Shown here: positions 55,145 through 61,623 of the stretch, piece after piece
Layout: each line of letters starts with the position of its first letter
Position numbering within the stretch: the first letter of the stretch is position 1
Source: Arthrobacter sp. Leaf69
GTDB lineage: Bacteria > Actinomycetota > Actinomycetes > Actinomycetales > Micrococcaceae
DNA length: 64,000 nt
Direction of reading: 5' to 3'
Assembly: GCF_001422645.1 (NCBI RefSeq)
Contig: NZ_LMLR01000012.1
Location: 286,451-350,450, forward strand
Position numbers and translations under genes: made by a program
The notes under the pieces: model-generated
What the model was told of the DNA's origin: nothing
Databases searched by the model: none
The model's input: only the letters and a program-made list of their open reading frames with translations

Positions 55145-55546
55145 ATGAACCACAAGGTCATCAACCCCGCAGCGCTGGCCAAGCCCTCCGGCTTCGCCCA
55201 CGGCATCGCGGCCGGCAACACCGTGTACCTGGGCGGCCAGACGGCCATGGACAGCAACGGGGACATTGTTCCCGGCGGCATCGTGGAGCAGTTCCGCCAG
55301 TGTTTCTCCAACGTCCTCACCACCCTGGCCGAAGCCGGAGGCATGCCCTCTGACCTGGTCAACGTCACCATTTATCTCACCGACGTCGAGGACTACCAGA
55401 AAAACGGCCGCGAAATCGGACGGATCTGGCGCGAGATGGCAGGCACCGACTATCCCGCGATGGCCGGCGTCGGCGTGACGCGGCTATGGCAGGCCGAGGC
55501 GCTGATCGAGATCCAGGCCATCGCCGTCGTGTCTGGCCAGGGCTAA
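55145..55546 (+). CDS. RidA/YjgF-family enamine/imine deaminase
   Basis: 133 aa with GAGGAGCC upstream. VYLGGQTAMDSNGDIVPGG, VNVTIYLTDVEDYQ and the C-terminal EALIEIQAIAVV match RidA. The family deaminates reactive enamines; 2-aminomuconate deaminases of amino-aromatic pathways belong here. Divergent from FAH and convergent with PaaX, it would suit an amino-substituted aromatic substrate. Confidence 0.9.
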   Translation: MNHKVINPAALAKPSGFAHGIAAGNTVYLGGQTAMDSNGDIVPGGIVEQFRQCFSNVLTTLAEAGGMPSDLVNVTIYLTDVEDYQKNGREIGRIWREMAGTDYPAMAGVGVTRLWQAEALIEIQAIAVVSGQG

Positions 55547-55561
55547 GCGGGAGCGTTAACG

Positions 55562-56566
55562 CTACGCAGTTCCGGAACTGCCCGTGGCCCCCAGCAGCCG
55601 CTCGGCATGCTGGCGGGCCGGGCCGTTCAGGAGACGGTGGAGTTCCGCGAAAATCCGCTCCGCGGTCAGCCCGTGCCAGCCCGGCGGCAGGAACTCCTCC
55701 GGAAGGCCCGGGTCCAGATACGGCAGCCGGCGCCACTGGGTGAGCAACTGGACGTAGTCCGCGAAGGCGGACCGGTCGGCGTCGGGCCCCGGCGCCGGTG
55801 CGCCCGGTGATTCCCAGCGGTCCAGCACGGGAGCGAAGCGTTCGATGAATTCCGCGTAGAGGGATTCCAAAGCCGGCAGGTCCCACCAGCGGGAAACCTT
55901 GTCCTTGACGTCCCCGGCGGTCAGGTGCTCGGCCTTGAAGAACTCCACGTATTCCGTCAGTCCTGCCCGCTCGAGCTGGTGGCTGATGTCCTCGTAGGTG
56001 TTGCCCGGGGCAATCCAGAGCCCGGGCGTCACGGAGCCGAAGCCCATCCGCGTCAGCGTGCTCCGCAGCTGGTGGCGGAGGTGGCGCTGGGATTCCGGGA
56101 CGGAGAAGGCGATGAGGAGCCACCGGTCGGCCGCCGTCGCCCGACGCGGCGAAAAGATGCGGCGGTCGCCCTCCTGGAAGACATCCTCCAGGTTGGGGGC
56201 CAGCCGGTAGGCGGCCACGCCGCCCTGCCTCACACTTTCCAGCACTCCGCGGCGCTTGAGCCGGGACACGGAGGACCGCACTCCGGAAGACTCGACGCCG
56301 AGATCGTCCAGCATGGAAATCAGCGCCGAGACGGGCAGTGCGCCGCCGTTGGGCCGCCCGTAGAGGCCGTAGATCGTAACGATGAGCTGCTGGTGCCGAG
56401 GGGTCGGCCGGGGAACGGCGGATTCGCCTGCGGGGTCGGCGGCCAATCCGGCATCCGTTTCGGCGTCCAGCGGCAGCACGGGGTCGGCGTCCAGCGGCAG
56501 CACGGGGTCGGCGTCCAGCGGCAGCACGGGGTCGGCGTCCAGCGGCAGCGCGGGGTCTTTTACCAC
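55562..56566 (-). CDS. PaaX-family transcriptional repressor with N-terminal repeat
   Basis: 334 aa, GTG with GGGAAGG 6 nt upstream. Residues 8-40 are four copies of an 8-residue unit PLDADPVL encoded by a 24-bp tandem repeat. The PaaX winged helix starts near residue 58 (QQLIVTIYGLYGR, VRSSVSRLKRRGVLES), followed by the C-terminal domain. PaaX repressors respond to aryl-CoA thioesters, which fits the neighbouring aryl-CoA pathway. The palindrome AGCGTTAACGCT spans its stop (55551-55562). Confidence 0.9.
   Translation of the reverse strand: MVKDPALPLDADPVLPLDADPVLPLDADPVLPLDAETDAGLAADPAGESAVPRPTPRHQQLIVTIYGLYGRPNGGALPVSALISMLDDLGVESSGVRSSVSRLKRRGVLESVRQGGVAAYRLAPNLEDVFQEGDRRIFSPRRATAADRWLLIAFSVPESQRHLRHQLRSTLTRMGFGSVTPGLWIAPGNTYEDISHQLERAGLTEYVEFFKAEHLTAGDVKDKVSRWWDLPALESLYAEFIERFAPVLDRWESPGAPAPGPDADRSAFADYVQLLTQWRRLPYLDPGLPEEFLPPGWHGLTAERIFAELHRLLNGPARQHAERLLGATGSSGTA
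56462..56557. repeat. 24-bp in-frame tandem repeat, four copies, in the PaaX gene
   Basis: Copies at 56462, 56486, 56510 and 56534; the first three are identical and the last differs at one base. Near-identity implies recent slippage. Copy-number change would keep the frame and alter only the N-terminal acidic arm. Confidence 0.95.
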
Positions 56567-56892
56567 CGTCGGCCTTCCCTCGGGAGAACAGTCATGGATC
56601 TAGGCTATAGAGGTCCGGGCGCCGCGACGGCCATGACGCTCCGCTGGTGACGCATGCAGGGTCCGGCGAAGCCGCGGCCATCTCGTACGGTCAAGGCCCC
56701 GCTGCGGGCCACCCCGCCCGTTCGCCACATATGGCCGCTCAGCCGGGCGGCTTAACGGCCATATGTGGCAAACCGTGCAGTGCGCGGCCCACGATTTCCG
56801 CCGCGCGACCTGTTCGGAGAACGCCCGCGGCTGGGGTAAGGTAAATCTCGTTGTTCCAAGGGACCAGGCCCAGCATTCTGGCCAGTCCCACT
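56567..56892. other. 326-bp intergenic region between PaaX gene and tRNA-Gly
   Basis: No supportable gene. Contains the large palindrome at 56724-56769; 56770-56892 leads to the tRNA. Confidence 0.7.
56724..56769. repeat. Large perfect palindrome (14-bp arms) with nested hairpin
   Basis: GCCACATATGGCCG (56724-56737) and CGGCCATATGTGGC (56756-56769) are perfect complements. The 18-nt loop holds a second stem AGCCG-GG-CGGCT (56741-56752). No T-run follows, so it is not a standard terminator. Confidence 0.9.
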
Positions 56893-56966
56893 GCGGCTGT
56901 AGCTCAATGGTAGAGCGCTAGCTTCCCAAGCTTGATACGCGGGTTCGATTCCCGTCAGCCGCTCCA
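56893..56966 (+). tRNA. tRNA-Gly (anticodon CCC)
   Basis: 74 nt including an encoded CCA. Acceptor GCGGCTG pairs with CAGCCGC (56956-56962), D-arm GCTC/GAGC, anticodon loop TTCCCAA, T-loop TTCGATT, discriminator T, then CCA at 56964-56966. The anticodon stem CTAGC/GCTTG has one U-U mismatch; all other features are normal. Confidence 0.95.
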
Positions 56967-57099
56967 ACTCCCCTGCAAAACCTCGCCGTGCAGATCCCAC
57001 CCTGCAGAACGCCGTCCGGCGGACGTCCCAGAAGCCGTTAGGTCGCTACCTGTATCGTTCGAAGTCAGGAACCTCTTCGGTTCCGCTACAGGAGCGATC

Positions 57100-57249
57100 A
57101 TGGCTGACAAGTCCCCCCGTCAAGCAGCATCCAAGAAATCCGGCAAGTCCATCAAGGAAAAGCGCGCCGATAAGAGGAGCGCCGCAGCGCCGCCCAGCTC
57201 CCTGGAAAAGGCCACCAGCTCCAAGCCTGCGAGTCCCAAAAAGAAGTGA
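57100..57249 (+). CDS. Small basic Lys-rich protein (MADKSPR type)
   Basis: 49 aa, ATG with AGGAG upstream. Sixteen or so Lys/Arg and few hydrophobic residues, so probably disordered and possibly nucleic-acid binding. Begins MADKSPRQ and ends PKKK; similar small proteins are common in Micrococcaceae. Its TGA overlaps the GTG of the next gene, so the two are coupled. Confidence 0.82.
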   Translation: MADKSPRQAASKKSGKSIKEKRADKRSAAAPPSSLEKATSSKPASPKKK

Positions 57250-58406
57250 GCGGCACCTTGAACCTTCTCACCCTGGGAGTCCTTGCCAGCACGCGGAAGC
57301 CTGACGAGCGGCGCCTCCCGATCCACCCCCTCCACCTTGACCGCATCGCCCCGGAACTCCGGCAGCAGATGCTCCTGGAGGAGGGCTACGGCGAGCGTTT
57401 CGGCGTCTCGGACGCCCAACTGGCACCGCTCGTGGCGCGCATCGTCCCCCGCACGCAGCTGCTGGCCGAGGCCGACGTCGTTCTCCTGCCCAAACCGCAA
57501 CCCGAAGACCTCGCCGAACTGCGGGACGGGCAGGTCCTCTGGGGCTGGCCGCACTGCGTCCAGGACCGGGCCATCACCCAGCTGGCGATCGACAAGAAGC
57601 TCACCCTCATCGCCTTCGAAGCGATGAACCACTGGGCCAGCGACGGCGGCTTCGGCCTGCACGTGTTCCACAAGAACAACGAGCTGGCCGGCTACTGCTC
57701 GGTCCTGCACGCCCTGGCGTTGACCGGTTCCACTGGCGACTACGGCCGGCGCCTGAGCGCCGTCGTGATCGGCTTCGGGGCAACTGCCCGCGGCGCGGTG
57801 ACCGCGCTCAACGCCCACGGCATCCACGACGTCCAGGTGCTGACCAACCGCGGCGTCGCCGCGGTGGGCTCCCCCATCCACTCGGTACGCATCGCGCAGT
57901 TCGACCACGCCGACAAAGCGCCGTTCCTCAGCGAGGTCATCACCGAGCGCGGCCGTGTGCCGCTCGCGCCGTTCCTCGCCGAGCGCGACATCGTGGTCAA
58001 TTGCACCCTGCAGGACCCGAACGCGCCGCTGACGTACCTGCGCACCGAGGACCTGGACGCGTTCCGTCCCGGCAGCCTGATTGTGGATGTCTCCTGCGAC
58101 GAGGGCATGGGCTTCAGCTGGGCGAAAACCACCACGTTCGCGGAGCCGATGTTCAAGGTCGGGGACCACATCGATTACTACGCAGTGGACCACAGCCCGT
58201 CCTACCTGTGGAACTCGTCCAGCTGGGAGATCAGCGAAGCGCTGCTGCCGTTCCTGGAAACCGTAATCACCGGCCCCAAGGCCTGGACCGCGAACGAGAC
58301 CGTCCGCCGCGCGATCGAAATCCGCGACGGCGTGGTCCTCAACCCGGATGTGCTGCAGTTCCAGCAGCGGGGAGCGGAGTACCCGCACCTGACGCTGACG
58401 GACTAA
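57246..58406 (+). CDS. N5-(carboxyethyl)ornithine synthase-like dehydrogenase
   Basis: 386 aa, GTG in a GTGA overlap. Resembles the alanine-dehydrogenase/PNT fold: N-terminal RKPDERRLPIHPLHL, Rossmann AVVIGFGATARGAVTAL near residue 178, and VDVSCDEGMGFSWAKTTTF. The reductive coupling of pyruvate with ornithine is the reaction of the named family member from Lactococcus. Here only the family is certain. Ends at a strong convergent hairpin. Confidence 0.82.
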   Translation: MSGTLNLLTLGVLASTRKPDERRLPIHPLHLDRIAPELRQQMLLEEGYGERFGVSDAQLAPLVARIVPRTQLLAEADVVLLPKPQPEDLAELRDGQVLWGWPHCVQDRAITQLAIDKKLTLIAFEAMNHWASDGGFGLHVFHKNNELAGYCSVLHALALTGSTGDYGRRLSAVVIGFGATARGAVTALNAHGIHDVQVLTNRGVAAVGSPIHSVRIAQFDHADKAPFLSEVITERGRVPLAPFLAERDIVVNCTLQDPNAPLTYLRTEDLDAFRPGSLIVDVSCDEGMGFSWAKTTTFAEPMFKVGDHIDYYAVDHSPSYLWNSSSWEISEALLPFLETVITGPKAWTANETVRRAIEIRDGVVLNPDVLQFQQRGAEYPHLTLTD

Positions 58407-58455
58407 CGCCCGGTTTCCGGGTTGCGGCACCTCTTTGGGTTTTCCGCGACGAATG

Positions 58456-58493
58456 AGGACAGCCGCGGCGTGGATCCACGCAGCGGCTGTCCT
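58456..58493. terminator. Strong bidirectional hairpin between converging genes
   Basis: AGGACAGCCGC (58456-58466) pairs with GCGGCTGTCCT (58483-58493), and the top GCGTG-GATC-CACGC continues the stem. TATTTCG follows on the plus strand. Separates the dehydrogenase gene from the MFS gene. Confidence 0.8.
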
Positions 58494-58533
58494 ATTTCGC
58501 TGCAGAATTCGGTGCGGAAACCGGCGCCGAAGG

Positions 58534-59907
58534 CTATGGCGTGGCAGCCGCCCCCGGCCGGCCCTGGTTCCGGACAATCTTCAGCAGCCTGCGCCGGTCT
58601 TTCAGGTCCACCTTGAGCATCAGCTGGTCCTTGCGTGCCAGCACGACGGCGACCGTCGCCGCTGCAAGCGCCGGCACCCCGCCGGAGACCAGGATGGCCG
58701 TGTGCGGATCAACGTGCTCGGCCAGCCAGCCGATCATCGGGCCGCCGATGGCCTGCCCGCCGATCAGCACCATGATGTACAGGCTCATCACGCGTCCGCG
58801 GATGGCCATGTTGGAGCTGATCTGCACCAGCTGGTTGGCCGCGGTCAGGAACATGAGGCACCAGAACCCGGCCAGCACCATCGCCACCCCGAACCACAGC
58901 ATGGAGTGCGCCAGCGAGGCCAGGCACAGCATGAGCCCGTACATGCCGGCCCCCAGCATCACCGAGCGCAAGCGCAGTTCGCGCCGTCGGGCGGACGTGA
59001 TCGCCCCGGCCAGCGCCCCGAGGGCCACGAGGGCGTTCAGCAGGCCGTAGCCGCCGGCGCCGGCGTCGTACACGCGGTCCGCGAAGGCGGCCAGCAGCAC
59101 CGGCAGGCTCATCGCGAACACCGCGACAAACCCGGCCATCAGCCAGGGCCAGTAGATGGTGGGCTTGCTCAGGGCGTAATTCAGCCCTTCCCGCAGCATG
59201 CCCTTGCGTTTGGGCGCCGGGGCGCTGATATGCAGCTGGTCCTTCCGCAGCGTGAGCAGCATCGCGACGGTGGAGCAGCAGGCGACGGCGTTGGCTGCGA
59301 ATGCCCAGCCGGCGCCCACAGCCGTGAGCAGCAGCCCGGCGAGCGCCGGACCGATCAGGCCGCCAAGCTGGAACGTTGTGGAGTTCACGCTGATGGCGTT
59401 CCGGAGGTAGGCCGGCCCCACGAGCTCGTTGACGAAGACCTGGCGGGCGGGCTGGTCCAGCACCGTGACCAGGCCCAGGGCCAGGGCGATCACGTAGACG
59501 TGCCAGACCTCGATCCGCTGGGTGAGCGCCAGCACCGCGAGGATGGCCGCCAGCACCGCGGCCGCTGACTGGCACAGCAGCAGGATCTTGCGCTTCGCAA
59601 AACGGTCCGCCATCATGCCTCCCCACGGGCCAAGGATCAGCGAGGGTAGGAACTGCAGTGCCACCGTAATCCCGACGGCGGTGACGGAACCGGAGAGCTG
59701 GAGCACCAGCCAGTCCTGGGCAATCCGCTGCATCCAGAGGGCGATGACGGCAATGAAGTGCCCGATCGCGAAGATTCGGAAATTGCGGACTTTCAGCGAA
59801 ATGAAGGTGTGCCGCCACGGCAGCGGCTCATTAACGACGGCGAGTGGGGCGGTGCTGGTGTCCGGCAACGCAATGACGTTGGCCTCTAAGGGCGGAGGGG
59901 GTGCCAC
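58534..59907 (-). CDS. MFS exporter (EntS-like, MFS_3)
   Basis: 457 aa, GTG start with GAGGA upstream, 12 TM helices. SGSVTAVGITVALQFLPSLILG and WGGMMADRFAKRKILLLCQ, with FVNELVGPAYLRNAISVNS, are typical of the EntS/MFS_3 branch, which exports siderophores and drugs. Divergent from a LysR gene, probably its regulator. Confidence 0.9.
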   Translation of the reverse strand: MAPPPPLEANVIALPDTSTAPLAVVNEPLPWRHTFISLKVRNFRIFAIGHFIAVIALWMQRIAQDWLVLQLSGSVTAVGITVALQFLPSLILGPWGGMMADRFAKRKILLLCQSAAAVLAAILAVLALTQRIEVWHVYVIALALGLVTVLDQPARQVFVNELVGPAYLRNAISVNSTTFQLGGLIGPALAGLLLTAVGAGWAFAANAVACCSTVAMLLTLRKDQLHISAPAPKRKGMLREGLNYALSKPTIYWPWLMAGFVAVFAMSLPVLLAAFADRVYDAGAGGYGLLNALVALGALAGAITSARRRELRLRSVMLGAGMYGLMLCLASLAHSMLWFGVAMVLAGFWCLMFLTAANQLVQISSNMAIRGRVMSLYIMVLIGGQAIGGPMIGWLAEHVDPHTAILVSGGVPALAAATVAVVLARKDQLMLKVDLKDRRRLLKIVRNQGRPGAAATP

Positions 59908-59996
59908 GGGAAAGTCCTCAAGGGGGCGGGTGAGTGGGATGCCTTAACGCTAGGCTGGCCGCAGCGGATTATGGAAGATTATTCACCGCATAACTA

Positions 59997-60015
59997 GCAT
60001 TACGGAACGCAATGC
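59997..60015. promoter_or_regulatory. LysR-type operator candidate
   Basis: GCATT-N9-AATGC, containing ATT-N9-AAT (the T-N11-A LysR pattern). In the MFS/LysR divergent promoter, 32 bp before the LysR start. Confidence 0.6.
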
Positions 60016-60046
60016 GGCGAGAGTTCGCCGCAGGTCAGGAGCCCGC

Positions 60047-60901
60047 ATGTTCGAACCGGCACAGCTGCGATCCTTCCTGGCAGTGGCCGAAACGCTGAGC
60101 TTCACCAAGGCCGCCGAACGCCTTGGCCTCGCGCAGCCGACGGTCAGCCAGCATGTGCGCAAGCTCGAGACCGCCGCGAAGCGGGTCCTGGTGGCCCGGG
60201 ACACCCGGGATGTGCGCCTGACCGACAACGGGGACGCCATGGCCGGCTTCGCCCGCAGCATCCTGTCCGCCCACGATGCCGCCTCCCGCTACTTCTCCGG
60301 ATCAGCCATGCGCGGCCGGTTGCGCTTCGGCACGGCGGACGACCTTGCTATCACGGGCCTGCCGAGGATCCTGCGGGAGTTCCGGCAGGTCTACCCGCAG
60401 ATCAACCTGGAACTGACCGTGGGCCAGAGCGACCAGCTCTACAAGCGGCTCAACGCCGGCCAGCTGGACCTCGTTTTCGTCAAGTGGGTGGCCGGGGCCA
60501 AAGACGGCACGGTGGTGCAGCAGGACTCCTTCGCCTGGGTGGGCCTGGAGCAGACCTCGCTGGACCCGGCCGAGCCCGTGCCGCTGATTGCCTACCCCTC
60601 CCCCAGCCTGAGCCGGAAGCTGGCCATCGACGCCCTCGAATCCGCTGGCCGGACCTGGCGCATCACCTGCACCACGCGGCAGATCAGCGGCGTGCTGGCC
60701 GCGGTCCGGGCCGGCATCGGAGTGGCGGTTATGCCGTCCTCACTGGTGCCGGAGGACCTGAAGATCATCACCCGGCGTTTCGAGCTGCCACCGGTGGGCG
60801 ACGTCGATTTCACCCTGATCCGCAACCCGCTGGCCAATACCGAGGTGATCGAGGCCCTGACCCAGACGATCGCGGGCCGGACCCTCAAACGCCCCGCGTG
60901 A
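60047..60901 (+). CDS. LysR-family transcriptional regulator
   Basis: 284 aa, ATG with CAGGAGCCCGC upstream. The N-terminal HTH is QLRSFLAVAETLSFTKAAERLGLAQPTVSQ in consensus (residues 4-33), followed by the linker helix and a substrate-binding domain from about residue 90 (LRFGTADDLAITGLPRIL). Likely regulates the divergent MFS exporter and itself. Confidence 0.92.
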   Translation: MFEPAQLRSFLAVAETLSFTKAAERLGLAQPTVSQHVRKLETAAKRVLVARDTRDVRLTDNGDAMAGFARSILSAHDAASRYFSGSAMRGRLRFGTADDLAITGLPRILREFRQVYPQINLELTVGQSDQLYKRLNAGQLDLVFVKWVAGAKDGTVVQQDSFAWVGLEQTSLDPAEPVPLIAYPSPSLSRKLAIDALESAGRTWRITCTTRQISGVLAAVRAGIGVAVMPSSLVPEDLKIITRRFELPPVGDVDFTLIRNPLANTEVIEALTQTIAGRTLKRPA

Positions 60902-61136
60902 AGGGCCGGCGGACGTCGCTTCAGCGGGACGGCGGTCCCCCGGGACCTGCGTACCCGGCGATGTACCTACTCGGATTGCGTACTTACGCATACCATTGAT
61001 CCACTCGGATTCCTGACATATCCTTGAGGGTGTTGAAGGTCAAGCAGAGGCCTATGACAACGATTCGAGTAACGGACGCTGTCCTGTGTGTCTGCCGTGC
61101 GGCGGCCCTCCGGAAGGCGTTCGGGATAGGCCGACA

Positions 61137-61496
61137 ATGACGCCAGCCATAAACCGACCCCACACTCCCCCAACATCGACAGCCCGCAGCCTTAAGCCCG
61201 TGGGCACGTTCACCCAGGCCGTACACCGCGGCACTGCCGCCAAACACCCCAGCCTCGGACGCCTTGACCCGCATCCCACCACCCTGGTTGAGGCCGAGTA
61301 TGTCGGCAGCCCGTATTGCGAGCGCTGCGGGACCGACGAGTTCATCTACCTTGAGACTTTTGTCCCTGCGACCCATCACAGGGACGGTTCCATCAACAAA
61401 CTGGGCGAAGTCACGTACTTCTGCTCCGGTTGCGACGACTTCTCCGCGCACGCGGTGCCCGCCTCGTGGGTTCCGCCCGGCTGGTATTTCGGCTGA
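61137..61496 (+). CDS. Small zinc-ribbon protein, unknown function
   Basis: 119 aa; ATG preceded by GGGATAGGCCGAC. A basic, probably flexible N-terminal half is followed by a C-terminal zinc ribbon formed by YCERCG and FCSGCDD, 36 residues apart. No family with known function recognised. The opposite-strand frame here lacks any such motif and is rejected. Followed by a strong hairpin. Confidence 0.72.
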   Translation: MTPAINRPHTPPTSTARSLKPVGTFTQAVHRGTAAKHPSLGRLDPHPTTLVEAEYVGSPYCERCGTDEFIYLETFVPATHHRDGSINKLGEVTYFCSGCDDFSAHAVPASWVPPGWYFG

Positions 61497-61542
61497 GCCG
61501 CGGGCGGCGAGCTCCCGCAGGCGACGAGCTCCCAAAGACAAC

Positions 61543-61581
61543 GAGCCGGGCGGCCACCATTGGAGGGTGGCCGCCCGGCTC
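61543..61581. terminator. Perfect 16-bp hairpin between zinc-ribbon gene and putA
   Basis: GAGCCGGGCGGCCACC (61543-61558) pairs with GGTGGCCGCCCGGCTC (61566-61581) around ATTGGAG. GATTGTGTCT follows. Bidirectional terminator for the converging genes. Confidence 0.88.
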
Positions 61582-61623
61582 GATTGTGTCTCCCCGTGAG
61601 GAGTCAGAACAGCGGGGCGTGTC

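Noticed and set aside
55551-55562. AGCGTTAACGCT palindrome as a terminator
   Set aside because: Only 12 bp without loop or T-run; may be a chance palindrome or binding site at the PaaX stop.
56724-56769. Insertion-sequence end or attachment site at the large palindrome beside tRNA-Gly
   Set aside because: No transposase or integrase nearby, no duplicated tRNA 3' end and no target-site duplication visible.
60984-61541. 185-residue frame opposite the zinc-ribbon gene
   Set aside because: No motif, while the plus strand shows paired CxxC ligands and a ribosome site.
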